DNA of 64,000 nucleotides. Origin: Eutrigla gurnardus. Lineage: Eukaryota; Chordata; Actinopteri; Perciformes; Triglidae. The DNA lies in assembly GCA_963514095.1 (NCBI GenBank), contig OY741268.1, positions 24,032,157 through 24,096,156 of the forward strand, given 5' to 3'. Below the pieces are notes generated by a model. It saw nothing but the letters and a program-made list of their open reading frames with translations, was not told the origin of the DNA and did no database searches. A program made the position numbers and the translations under genes. Positions within the stretch are counted from its first letter, which is position 1. The number at the start of each line of letters is the position of its first letter. This document shows, piece by piece, positions 11,652-21,465 of the stretch.

Positions 11652-12544
11652 CGCATCGCGTGTCTAAGATGGCGGCCGCCGATAGTGACGACTCCGGTCG
11701 CTAAGCACAAGCTACTATCTTCCTGTGTGAGCTATGGGGAGTGACATTCATGCTTGGAGATATATGCGGTTAGGGCAGTAGTGAGAACAAACGGTGTGAT
11801 ACGGGATGAACCGAGTCAATGTTTTAGAAAACTGTATCTACTGTGTGTATTGTTTAGCAGCTAAGCTAATGCTAATTGCCGGTGAATGCTAACGCCACGG
11901 CCTGAGCGTATGTTTTCCCAGTCATGAAGGTTAAAGGAGCATTCCATGAGGTTTTGATAAGTAGAGTGTGCGGTGGTTAGTTCTTGAAACTTTAATTGTA
12001 ACCTATGTGAAAATAATACAGTAACTGGCTGTGAGTTTATATTAGATAATTCAGTTCATAAGCATAATTCATAGAGATGTAAAAGCAGTGAGATACAAAA
12101 ACAGTGAGAGAGTAATAAGACAAGTTCATTGATTATTCAGTCTGGAGTAATGTGGTATTACTGATCTGTGATTTTCATGTTTTTATGTCATTTGAATTTA
12201 TGCATTACTTACCTGTGTATAATTGTTAAAATGAGTAATTTGACACTAAAAAGAGACAGTGTTTTCGTAGTTGCTAAATACTTACCTGTAGTCCCTGTAA
12301 GAGTAAGTAAACATGTATTTGGGTACTTAACATGGGTATTGACTCAAGGTAACTGTGGTAGCAATAGTGAGTAGCATGTTGTTTATGAGTTATGTTGATT
12401 ATAAAGTGTACTGTTATTGATAGCATATTGTTTAAGAGTTATGAAAGTAGCTGACGCCAGTAGAAGTAGAAGTCAGTACATGGCGAACGTGTTTGAGTGT
12501 ACACGCTAATCCTGATTTGAACTGCATTTTTATGTTTTCTACAG
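11510..12544 (+). other. Intron-like 1035 bp insert within the gypsy-1 3' LTR
   Basis: It starts with ACAG|GTAAGCT (consensus 5' splice site) and ends in TTTTCTACAG|A (pyrimidine-rich 3' splice site). Removal from 11510 to 12544 would leave the short LTR form seen at 4749-5097, except one base. The 936 unique bases hold no long open frame. They include a (TG)n run at 11621-11650 and a CpG-rich GATGGCGGCCGCC patch at about 11670. A simple tandem duplication or deletion between the 99 bp repeats explains the same structure. Confidence 0.6.
11621..11650 (+). repeat. (TG)n microsatellite
   Basis: About 15 uninterrupted TG dinucleotides. Confidence 0.95.
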
Positions 12545-12597
12545 AAATAAATGTTATGCCAAGAGTGAGCGACGCCTCATCTTTAAAAAGTGTAACA

Positions 12598-14007
12598 TTG
12601 GCATCAGCTGTCCCGTGGAGCTCGGTGCGCGGATAAAAAAAAATAGCTCTGTGGATCGTGAGAGGGACTCTTCGGAGAACTCGAGTGTTCAGAGACCGGC
12701 AAAAGCCTTTTTCCTTCCCTGACGATGTTTTTATATGAGAGATCCAGATTCTCATCGGAGGGAATGACTTTTCTGTGTCAGCGTACAGCCTACTGACCAC
12801 TTTGAATTATGTTTTATATTTATTTTATTTGCTCCCAAATCTGCCGGGATTGCCGCTGAGAGAATTAGGCTGATATTGTCATACACCACGCCATTATAAT
12901 ACATCTAAGCAACACGTTCATTTTTTTTAAAGTAAATAATTTTTCGGCGTTTTATTGCGGGAAACTCTCCCACTTATCACCGCACTTGAACATCGATGTA
13001 ATCAGTCAGATCACGTAGTGCCCTTATGATGGGGCAGTGTAGCGTTGGACATTTCCGCAGCAGTCTATCGTTGTTACAGTCCTCAAAGTGGTTAGCTAGC
13101 ATTAATATTCACGGGAGAAAAACACAGACCGCCATCATCTCTTTGGTCCGGGAACTCACACCGACCGTTTATTCTGCACATGCTCACAATAACATCATAG
13201 TGCACGCAGGCACACACACGTAGGCCTACATCACTGTGTAGGATATTTAACATGACTTTGTTGACACATATTAATTTATCACATATGCTTAACAGGCAGT
13301 CATATATTAATACGACACGCATTCACACAGTCGGCCGAGTTTTTGCCGGCTGTCCTTCCAGCATTTGGCAGATGAAATTGTTGCTTTTTGCCTGTAGGCT
13401 ATTATATGTTTACTCTATAGCCTCAGATCCATTCGGATCCTGAAAGAAGGACTCGGCCGTTCTGTGCGCCACAGCAGGCGAAAGCAGAAGCGCATCAGGC
13501 GAACCAGCGCGTTTTCCAAAACACGTCTTAAAGTGTCGGAGACCATTTCTCTCACAGTTGAAAACATCCCGCTAGAGACTTTCGGTTTCCACCCGAACAT
13601 GAAAAGTAAACGCACACAGCCGGAGAACAGATACAGGAAGAGACGTGTGGTGCCTTCAAATACAGTTTTATAAGCGATCCAGATTCTGGATAACAGGTTC
13701 ATCGGAGGGATGACATTTCTGTGTCAGCGTACAGTCTACTGACCACTTTAAAGGATTTTTTTCGGCTTGTTATTTCGGGAAACCCTCCCACTGCACCTGA
13801 TTGGACGACGCTTTCACTGGTGGGCCTCCCACTGCACCTGATTGGACGACGCTTTCACTGGTGGGCTGTCTGCTCCTTTCCAAACCGACTTACATTGCGG
13901 CTCTTATTTTGCGGAAACAGTTCACCGAAATTTCTGGAAACATTTTATGCGAGAAATAAGCTGTGCAGTTGCCGAATCTGTATTTATTTTAGTTCGACAA
14001 CGGTCAG
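12598..14007 (+). repeat. Family A copy 2 (remainder) and start of copy 3
   Basis: The sequence resumes family A after gypsy-1 with TTGG. It includes the empty site for the Rex3-like insertion at 12977-13000. Compared with copy 1 it has a few small indels, including an extra ~45 bases around 13074-13140. A third copy begins near 13881 and is cut at 14007 by the copia LTR. Confidence 0.8.
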
Positions 14008-14141
14008 TGTTAACTGGTAGGCTTCACTGCCTACTACAGCGGAATAATAATTCTATAGAGAACGGTGTCTCTTCAGCCAACCGGCATACTTTATTTCGGT
14101 GCCCAAGAACATGAACTCCGTGAGAGCCAGGTACAAGAGAG
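14008..14141 (-). repeat. Copia 3' LTR, distal part
   Basis: It matches 29410-29543 of the copia 5' LTR (ends CCAGTTAACA on the minus strand). It contains the minus-strand AATAAA signal within GAAATAAAGTATGCC. Split from the rest by the Harbinger-like insertion. Confidence 0.92.
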
Positions 14142-14367
14142 CTGTGTTCGAAATGCCATACTAACGTCCTACTCGTACTCAATCGTGACGTAAATTTGAG
14201 TACGTAGTGCGTTCAGATACAATAGTATGTGGATTTGTGTACGCGAGAAATGCCCGGATGTATACTGCATTGGCAAGAATTTCTGAGTATACAGCGGACC
14301 TTGCTAAATCTACTCAACTTCCCCAAAATGCATTGCGGCTCGTCTGACTTCTGAAAAGTTTTGGATA

Positions 14368-15536
14368 ATGGCGGACGACAGCGGTGATTCTGGCGACAGC
14401 CCGACACAAACCGCGTACACATGTAAGTATACTGTAACATGACTTTTATGTTTCCAGCTGACTTTTAAATCGTATTGATAATGAACGTTACTTTATTGTT
14501 GTTGGTACGTTAACGTTACGAATCGAAGGTCCTGCTAGCCGGCTAGCCTACTGACGCTAATTTACCATAGAGGTTAGCGAGCGTAAGCGAAGCAGCAAAT
14601 GTGCCGTTTTTACCGACGTTATCTAAGAAGATGGTGCTTATGTGAAAACGTGATAATATATTTACTAACGGTGGTTAATAACGCGGTGCATCGTTGTCCG
14701 TTAAAGGGACGGATGAAAACACCGGGCGCCTCATTCAGTGGAGGGAACGATAAGGAGAAGTTCACCGGCAAGAGGGATGCTGCTCTGAGAGGCTTCACCT
14801 AAGAAAATGTGGTTTAAATGTTATAATTCTCATATGCAGGGCTTAACAACTACTGGTGCATATTTAGCTTCTCAATTATATAAGGTTGAACACCAGCGTA
14901 TATAGATGGGAGATGTACTGCTCTCCTGAGATGTCTACATGAAACGTTCTGTTGAACAGCAAGAAATCATCAATGAACTGTAACACTTTTCTATGTACTG
15001 TTCTTCATATAGGATGTTTATTGAAGAACATGGGATGGAGGGAAGGTGGAGCCGGATGAGCTAAGAAGAAGTGGGAGAACATGAAGCAGAAATACAAGGT
15101 GAGTTGGAAGCAGTTTAAAGTATTGAACTCTACATGCTTGATGTGAAGCATAAAATAAGCAAGATGATGTTGTCTTTCTTATTAATAACCAGGCAAAGTC
15201 AGTGCTGGATAATATCTACAATGTGTTCAAACATCAGAGTCCATTAAGTCTATCCCATGTGGAACAGTATTACAGTACATATTATAATATATGACTAGTG
15301 GTGAATAGTTGATCTAAACAATGATTATGAGATGTGTTGTTTGTATGAACTGAAGATGTCAGCACTGAGGGAGGAGAGGTCACTGCTGCACACTGGAAGT
15401 GTTTGTTGTCATGGATGAGGTGATGGAGCAAAGACCTGCTATTACCCCACTACACCCCATCTCCTCAGCCATGATGCCAACCACTGCAGCAGGGTCTCTC
15501 CTGCAGAGCAGGAGGGAAATAGACCTGCAGGCCTAA
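14368..15536 (+). pseudogene. Decayed Myb/SANT-like (trihelix) DNA-binding gene
   Basis: Four exon-like blocks are seen. 14368-14422 starts at ATG (MADDSGDSGDSPTQTAY) and ends at a GTAAGT donor. About 14705-14803 holds the SANT-type pieces RLIQWR and FTGKRDAALRGF, but in two different frames. 15013-15098 ends with KKWENMKQKYK before a GTGAGT donor. About 15404-15536 ends in a Ser/Thr/Pro-rich tail and TAA. This is the accessory DNA-binding protein that Harbinger elements pair with their transposase to reach the transposon ends in the nucleus. The frame break in block 2 and a stop in block 3 make it non-functional. Exon boundaries are inferred from splice motifs only. Confidence 0.65.
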
Positions 15537-16780
15537 AAAATGAGTCAACAATCATATATATATTCAGATATTTATTATTTAGATTTGTACACAACCTAAT
15601 AATCGTAAAACATTTAACAGGAAACATTTGTCTGTAACAACTTCTACTATGTGGTATTACTTATAAACTGCACTACTGATAAACACAAATAAAACCTCAA
15701 CAATAATCATGTTCCTGCAACACAGGGATCTGGACATTTGGAGCAGACACTGCAGCTACGAGCCTCTGAGGATGTCCCAGGACTGCTGGAGTGGCTCGTT
15801 GACTTCGTCGCTGTCACCCCCATCACCACCGTGGAACTATGGACATGGAACCCATCTGTTCTGTTAGTAAGCAGTGGACGAGGTTCTCCGTGGAACACCT
15901 TGAAAGACAGAAGTCCTTCCTTGAATCCCCTTCCCGAAGTAGAGTCCCATCGGGGGAACATGAGGATTGACCTGCAGTACGGCCGTCTGGCACCAACCTG
16001 TAACAGAAAACATCAGATATTACATTTATTCAGAATGTTTTCCTATTCATTTGTTGATAAACTACTTATTCCTTCTTATCATACACGTATTGCAACCTGT
16101 ATATATAACATGGATTATTTGTCTAATAAATTATTCACTAATATCCCACTTGCTTGTACTTGTTTATTTTTATCACACCAAACTCATGCATGATATTATT
16201 AAAACCACTTATATTAGCCTACATGTAGCCTACATTTGTTTATGCATGCATATGCACATCTATTGATAATCAAATAATAAAGGAACGTATTTAAACCAGA
16301 TAAGTCATATTACTTACTTCAGAGGGAAATCCCGTACATGTGAATAATGTAGCTCCTCCGACGGGCAGATTGCCTGCGTCGTCTCCGTGGTGAAGGTTGC
16401 TGGTGTTCCGTGGTCAGAGGTATAATACGATCTATGAACGGACGATTAATGATCGATAAAAGCTGCTTAATAGTCGCGATCGATGGCGAGTGAAGAAGCT
16501 ACTCAGGTAAGAGGAAGAAAGAGGGAAAGCGTGAGAGCGCGCATATATAATAAACTGTAGAAAACATTTGACAGTTGTAATTTGACTTTAAAATATTTAG
16601 AAATATTAAATTAACTGTAATAATAATCATGCTTTATATTTTGATAAGTAATTAATATTAAACGGGAGCTAGAACCGCTAACATAATCGATTCGGTTACG
16701 TGAGGGTAGATGAGGACGAGATGTCAATAAAGTAAAAAAAAAACAAAAAAATGTAGTATGAGATGTGTATACTTCGGTGT
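15537..16780. other. Interior of the Harbinger-like element without a recognised gene
   Basis: A/T-rich sequence. A minus-strand frame of 84 codons (15707-15961) might be a remnant of a second element gene, but it has no motif I recognise. The right end contains TAGTATGCAGT-type sub-repeats leading into the terminal inverted repeat. Confidence 0.4.
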
Positions 16781-16891
16781 GAACAGTCTGAGGGTAACCG
16801 CATACTCAAACGCTCATTTAGTAGGCAGTATGCAGTACATACACGTTGAGTATGTAGTAGGCAGTACGTTAGTACGGCATTTCGAACACAG

Positions 16892-17012
16892 AGAGAAAAA
16901 TGCAGTGCTTTTCCCTTCAGGCCACGCGACACATGACCACATCCAGCGCAACAGCGCCTCCCCATGGACAAATACAGTTACATGCATTCATACACTTAAA
17001 CCACTCTCAACA
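16892..17012 (-). repeat. Copia 3' LTR, proximal part
   Basis: It matches 29549-29668 of the 5' LTR and starts TGTTGAGAGTGG on the minus strand. The AGTGGGAG just inside it (17013-17020) is the likely polypurine tract. Confidence 0.92.
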
Positions 17013-17130
17013 CTCCCACTTATGAATGACATGGATACTGTACAGAGTTTACATAATTCAAATAAACAAAGCAAAACAAAACAAAAACATGACAATGTCA
17101 AGTGTCAACATTTTACACACCAAACATGAC

Positions 17131-18720
17131 TCAAGCAAATTTCCTCAGCTTAACTCTGGAGGCTGGTTTTGTCATGACATCTGCCACCATGTTGTCTGTG
17201 GGACAGTAAGCAAGTGACATCTTATCTTCCCTTATGATGGACCTAATAAAGTGATACTTAATGTCCACATGCTTACACCTTTGTCTACACACCGGGTTAT
17301 TAACAAGTGCAATTGTCCACTGGTTGTCCTCATAGACAATAGTTTTCTTATACTCACAGGTACCTAAACCTCTCAGTAATTGCTCCAGATAAATACACTC
17401 CTGTATTGTTAGGGCTAGGGCAATGTATTCGGCTTCGCATGTGGATAACGCTATCGTGGGTTGCTTCTTGGCTTTCCAAGAGACTAAGGAGCTGTCTTTA
17501 CCCAGACTCACACAATACCCGGAGGTACTACGTCTGTCGCTAGCGTCCCCAGCCCAGTCTGCATCGCTATAAGCCCGTAGGCCTAGATCTTCGTCACTCT
17601 TTCTGAAACAGAACTGTTTGTCTGCAGTACCTCTGAGATAACTCAAAACATGTTTCACTGTAACCCAGTGCTCGTCTGTAGGGTCAGCAAAATGCTGGGA
17701 TAACTTGCTCACTACGAAACATAGGTCAGGACCTGTACAGGTTGTCAAGTAAATGAGACTGCCGACAGCCTCTCTGTACTTCTTCACGTCAAGCATTTTG
17801 GGCACATCTTCTGAGTATTCTAATTTTTGGTCACATGGTGTTTCTCTAATTCTACACTCCTGCATGTCGAAACGTTCCAGTATCTTTTCAATATATCTAT
17901 TTTGTGTCACTTTCACACAGCCATCACACTGGCTGAAGTCCATGCCCAGAAAACACTTCAGACTACCTAGGTCCTTCATCTTAAATCTGGTAGAAAGCAT
18001 GTTTTTCACTTCCTCTAGGCTGTTGCTGTTACTGGCCGCGATGATGAGATCATCCACCCAGATGACTACTATTACCTTTCCTACGTCCTTCGACTCCTTT
18101 GTGTAGACGCAGTGGTCTGTTGGGTTCTGAATGAAGTTGTCATTTACTAGGCATGTGTGGAGCATCTCATTCCAATTACGCCCTGACTGCTTCAGGCCGT
18201 AAATTGATTTCTCTAATTTACACACTAGCTTTTCTCCCTCTTTTTCGTAACCTTCAGGTTGTTCCATATAGATATCTCGATCAATGGGGGCGTGCAGATA
18301 GGCTGTTTTTACATCCATTTGATGCAAGATTAAATCGTCTTGGGCTGCTATCTGCATTACCACACGTATACTTGTAAGATTGGCTGTTGGGGAGAAGGTC
18401 TCGCCATAATCTATCCCTGCCCTCTGACTATATCCTTTCGCTACAAACCTAGCTTTGTACTGGTCGTGTCCGTCAATGTCACCTTTGATCGTGTACACCC
18501 ATTTTCCTCCCACTGTTTCTCTGCCCTCTGGTAATTTAGTCAGGGTAAAGGTCTGGTTGTCTTCTAGGGACTTCATCTCCTCGTCCATCGCTTTCTTCCA
18601 CTTTTCTGACTCAGTTGATGTCATGGCCTCTTTAAAGGTCAGGGGTACACCACAGACTGCTCGATAGCAATAATCTACACTAGTGAGTGTACTATCATCG
18701 TCATCAGTCTTTTCTGGCAC
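17131..18720 (-). CDS. pol: Copia reverse transcriptase and RNase H
   Basis: An uninterrupted frame of 529 codons. The N-terminal part has the copia RT entry motif (WKKAMDEEMKSLEDNQTF), then KARFVAKGYSQ, YGETFSPTA, the LHQMDVKTAYLHA block and the catalytic WVDDLIIAA. RNase H follows: YSDADWAGD, RRSTSGYCV, STCEAEYIAL and KHVDIKYHF. It would convert element RNA into cDNA inside the Gag particle. It ends about 120 bases before the 3' LTR. The frame was originally part of one Gag-Pol polyprotein. The gap upstream (18720-18903) is probably the Ser/Pro-rich linker with stops. RT and RH look intact, but the integrase and gag defects upstream mean the copy cannot move alone. Confidence 0.93.
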   Translation of the reverse strand: MPEKTDDDDSTLTSVDYCYRAVCGVPLTFKEAMTSTESEKWKKAMDEEMKSLEDNQTFTLTKLPEGRETVGGKWVYTIKGDIDGHDQYKARFVAKGYSQRAGIDYGETFSPTANLTSIRVVMQIAAQDDLILHQMDVKTAYLHAPIDRDIYMEQPEGYEKEGEKLVCKLEKSIYGLKQSGRNWNEMLHTCLVNDNFIQNPTDHCVYTKESKDVGKVIVVIWVDDLIIAASNSNSLEEVKNMLSTRFKMKDLGSLKCFLGMDFSQCDGCVKVTQNRYIEKILERFDMQECRIRETPCDQKLEYSEDVPKMLDVKKYREAVGSLIYLTTCTGPDLCFVVSKLSQHFADPTDEHWVTVKHVLSYLRGTADKQFCFRKSDEDLGLRAYSDADWAGDASDRRSTSGYCVSLGKDSSLVSWKAKKQPTIALSTCEAEYIALALTIQECIYLEQLLRGLGTCEYKKTIVYEDNQWTIALVNNPVCRQRCKHVDIKYHFIRSIIREDKMSLAYCPTDNMVADVMTKPASRVKLRKFA

Positions 18721-18902
18721 ATAATCTCTCAGGTACCCCGGGCGTTTACGCTCTCTGCTGGGATATCTCCCACTGTCTGAGGCATGTGGCGTCGCCCTAG
18801 TGTGCTTCTCGCCATCATCCTGCGGTGCTGACTGTGAACCGTCAGTCTGTACATCTGTACTCAGTATACTAGGCTGTGGGGTCTCTATTCTCTCGTCACA
18901 AC

Positions 18903-19439
18903 CTACATTGGGGTCCAGTCCCAGCTCCAGTGTCTGAGTCTCGTTTTCACAAGTTGTCTTGGTAACAACTTTACTAGTCTGTGCTTCTGCACTTTTCCTC
19001 TGCTAGGGTAGTAGACTAGGTAGGCGGGACTGCCCTTATCATGTCCTACAAAAAGTCCTCTCTCGCACCTAGAATCCAGCTTTCCTCTGTCTTGTTGGTA
19101 AGCATAGCACACTGACCCGAATTTATGCATCCTGGCTAGATCACACTTTTTACCTGTCATTGCAGTATATGGGGTAGTGCCAGTGTGCTTGTTAAAGCAC
19201 CGGTTCCTGGTATAGGCTGCTTCCTGGACGGCATAGTGCCAAAGACTTTTAGGTAGGTCACTGTCAATAAGCATACACCTTGCCATCTCGAATAGAGTAC
19301 GCCCTTCCCTTTCAGCTATCCCGTTCTGGTGCGGGGAGTAAGGACAGGAAGTCTCGTGTCTGATTTTGTTCTTTCTCAGTAGTGTCTGAAATTCTCTGTT
19401 AGTGAATTCAGTCCCGTTGTCTGATCTTATACATTTCAC
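18903..19439 (-). pseudogene. pol: Copia integrase, C-terminal part of catalytic core
   Basis: A frame of 178 codons beginning near the second catalytic Asp (CIRSDNGTEFTN) and including the Glu of PHQNGIAEREGRT. It then has the copia-specific tail KSLWHYAVQEAAYTRNR and GCVCYAYQ-like GSVCYAYQQDRGK up to a basic end. The zinc-binding N-terminus and the segment with the first catalytic Asp are absent between this frame and the protease. The deletion is near 19460-19500, since protease and core are almost adjacent. Integrase would join the cDNA to the chromosome, and this copy lacks one of the three catalytic residues. Confidence 0.88.
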
Positions 19440-19473
19440 AGTGCCGTAGGGCGCTACGTCTGCCAGATACTTC

Positions 19474-19743
19474 TCAGTGGCCTGGATTGTATCGCTTTTT
19501 GGGGGTTGGAAAGAGTTCTTGGGGGTATGAGGGGATGTAGAGAGCGTTCTTTAAAGTCACTGCACACCGGCGCCCCTCACTGTCTATGAGACATACCTGT
19601 GCATCCCCATTGCCTTGTGCCACTCCGGCTGTACGCTTCCCGTCTGCAAGCTCCATGAAATGTCTCTCTGGCTTGAAGGTGCTGTCAAAGTTCTTAAACT
19701 TGCTCCGGTCATTGATGATATGGGACGTCGCGCCCGTGTCCAC
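19474..19743 (-). pseudogene. pol: Copia aspartic protease
   Basis: An 89-codon fragment with the copia protease signature MDTGATSHIIND at its start. The family's flap-region features (ELADGKRTAGVAQGNG) and the LKNALYIPSYPQELF strand follow, normally near the start of the integrase zinc-binding region. It ends in a changed frame (TPKKRYNPGH), consistent with a deletion junction. The protease would cut the Gag-Pol polyprotein. It abuts the short gag frame (19746), so the nucleocapsid zinc knuckle is missing too. Confidence 0.85.
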
Positions 19744-19745
19744 GA

Positions 19746-20114
19746 TCAGTCCCTTTCTCCGTTCCTGCGGTTGCTCTGAGAGGCTGGCATCTCCTGTTTG
19801 CGCGCGGAAGGTGTAGTCCTCTCCCGTGGCGCCATCTGGTCCACGACCTGCTCTACGTCCACCGCCGTCGTGTCTCTGAATATCAGTCCCAAGCTTGTAT
19901 TGTCAAGTAGCGGCGCCAATGCACAATAGGCGTCCGCGTTTAGCTTGTCGTCTTTAGCCTTTTCTTCCTCCGTTAGCGGTCCAGCTGGCTCTGTGAGGAT
20001 TGTCTGCTTCAGCCCCACTCCGTGCATGCAGCACAGCATCCTTTCTTCCCAGAGCTCGTACTCCTCTGCTCTCCCGTCGAACTTGGGCAATTTGGTCTTG
20101 CTTCCTGTCGCCAT
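19746..20114 (-). pseudogene. gag: Copia Gag, internally deleted
   Basis: A 122-codon frame. Its start, MATGSKTKLPKFDGRAEEYE, is the usual copia Gag opening, and the following WEERMLCCMHGVGL belongs to the UBN2-type capsid domain. After about residue 85 it jumps to an Arg-rich linker (RKQEMPASQSNRRNGERD) and stops. Copia Gags are normally 300-400 residues with a CCHC knuckle, so roughly two thirds is gone. The ATG lies 93 bases downstream of the ERV insertion point (on the minus strand), and the leader continues beyond the ERV at 29337. Confidence 0.85.
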
Positions 20115-20211
20115 GGCTTTTTGTGTTTGTAGCTCTTACTTGTTTTTAGCCTAGCTTTAGCTTCCCGGGTACTCGATGCTAAGCTAGCTCTTTTACACTT
20201 CTGTATGCTAG

Positions 20212-20930
20212 TGTGGAGAAAAATGTAAATACATAAGCTAATCACACATGTTTTAAATTACTACACATAGACTCAGATGTTCAGGCTAGTGGAAAACTAT
20301 TGTGAGGGTCAGAAACTGTGTCAGGGCATTCCATCTGTACGCCATACGTTGAAAACAGGAAACACAAGAGAGGATCACATTTGGGTCACACACACACACA
20401 TGACAAGCTCATGATATACATCCCGACAACATACAATGAACGGACACATTGTGTAGCTGCACCCGGAAGGAGCACATGACAAGCTCATGATATACACCCG
20501 ACAACACACAATGAACGGACACATTGTGTAGCCGCACCAGGAAGGAGCACATGACAAGCACATGATATGCATCTCGACAACATACACACACAATACATAG
20601 ATGACAGCACCCGGAGGGATGGACCGTATGAGCCAGTGTGGGTGGAGATACCCAGCGCTCCAACCAGGCCGCGGCATGCTAAAATTACGCTCCGCCTGCA
20701 TCTATAGAATGAGCCAATCAGACTCATGTAGAGTCTCTTGAAATACGCTGCGCACTCTGTTGTAAAGCGCCTTTTGAGTGAATTCAACCCTATGTTGAGT
20801 TGACTACTAGGTCCGTGCACGTTTAACTGCCGGAATATGTTTTCCTGATATTTGTGCTAATAAAGCGCTGTTATTGATACAACCCATAGACTCTCCTCCT
20901 ATATTCAAGCTTACTATTTTTTTCACAACA
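20212..20930 (+). repeat. ERV 5' LTR (719 bp)
   Basis: It begins TGTGGAGAAAAATG and ends TTTCACAACA. It has a CCAAT box (GAGCCAATCAG, about 20710-20720) and the polyadenylation signal AATAAA at 20859-20864. Minus-strand open frames within the LTR are by-products of its repeats. Confidence 0.95.
20398..20590 (+). repeat. Triplicated ~75 bp repeat in U3 of the ERV LTR
   Basis: Three tandem units each start ACATGACAAGCTCATGATAT (third unit slightly changed) and include GAACGGACACATTGTGTAG. Repeats at this place in retroviral LTRs are usually enhancers, and the function here is inferred. The same array is in the 3' LTR at about 28800-28992. Confidence 0.8.
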
Positions 20931-20934
20931 AATC

Positions 20935-20952
20935 TGGTAGCAGAGGATGGTT
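20935..20952 (+). promoter_or_regulatory. ERV primer binding site for initiator tRNA-Met
   Basis: TGGTAGCAGAGGATGGTT, four bases after the LTR, is the complement of the 3' end of eukaryotic initiator methionine tRNA (ends ...CCAUCCUCUGCUACCA). Confidence 0.88.
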
Positions 20953-21465
20953 GGGAGAAAAGCTTGAGGAGGAAAGAATTTTAACGACTACCTCCTGTCT
21001 TGCAGAAGGAGGGGGGCTTCCTGAAAGAAAGTGGAGGCCAGAAGGATTCATCCATTCTCGGGAACGTTGGTCACTGAGCGCTCAACCGAATAGGTAAGCA
21101 GAAACCTATTTAATTGAATTCTGTATATTGAAAAATATAAATTAGGTGATCAACAAATACCGAGTGTGAGTATGAATACTTTAGACAAAATTTAACTAAA
21201 GGATAAAATGTTAAAAAATAGAAGGAAAACATATTCTGCAAAAGTGATAAAATAAACCTGCCATAGTGTGTACACATGTGTGACTGAACCTAACAGAAAA
21301 CACGAGATGAAGGACGAATAGAAGGGCTTTTATGTGTACAGTATCGTGAAGTAGCGGACCCACCATACTCCGTGAAACATGAGAATTCTTGCACATAATT
21401 AAGTCACTCTATTAACGAACATAGCGTGTTTTGGGTTAACCAACAGACTGCATAAATAGTACTTT

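Larger units (their letters stand above)
4749..12597 (+). mobile_element. Gypsy-1: near-complete Ty3/gypsy LTR retrotransposon
   Basis: It is flanked by the 4 bp duplication TTGG (4745-4748 and 12598-12601). The family A sequence around 1850-1865 shows the unoccupied target (GAGGTTGGCATC). It contains 5' LTR, gag, PR-RT-RH-IN pol and 3' LTR in the order typical of Ty3/gypsy. The 3' LTR is 1035 bp longer than the 5' LTR. Pol carries at least one frameshift, so this copy is probably not autonomous. Confidence 0.95.
11214..12597 (+). repeat. Gypsy-1 3' LTR (long form, 1384 bp)
   Basis: It matches the 5' LTR at both ends but contains 1035 additional bases. A 99 bp segment (11411-11509) recurs at 12446-12544 on either side of a 936 bp unique stretch. 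Apart from one A/C difference at the inner junction, the shared parts look the same by eye. Confidence 0.92.
14142..16891 (+). mobile_element. Harbinger-like DNA element carrying a decayed Myb/SANT gene
   Basis: It is bounded by perfect 16 bp terminal inverted repeats CTGTGTTCGAAATGCC, extending imperfectly through TACTAACGT. The copia 5' LTR at 29536-29560 is the empty site (ACAAGAGAGAGAGAAAAATG). The insertion splits this exactly after ACAAGAGAG, so a target duplication cannot be told apart from the AG repeat. The interior has Myb/SANT-like exons but no recognisable DDE transposase. I infer a non-autonomous PIF/Harbinger relative, and other superfamilies remain possible. Confidence 0.75.

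Noticed and set aside
20375..20820. Three overlapping minus-strand open frames (84-111 codons) in the ERV LTR, repeated at 28777-29222
   Set aside because: They lie wholly in the LTR, arise from the triplicated U3 repeat and have no domain. They are identical in both LTRs only because the LTRs are.
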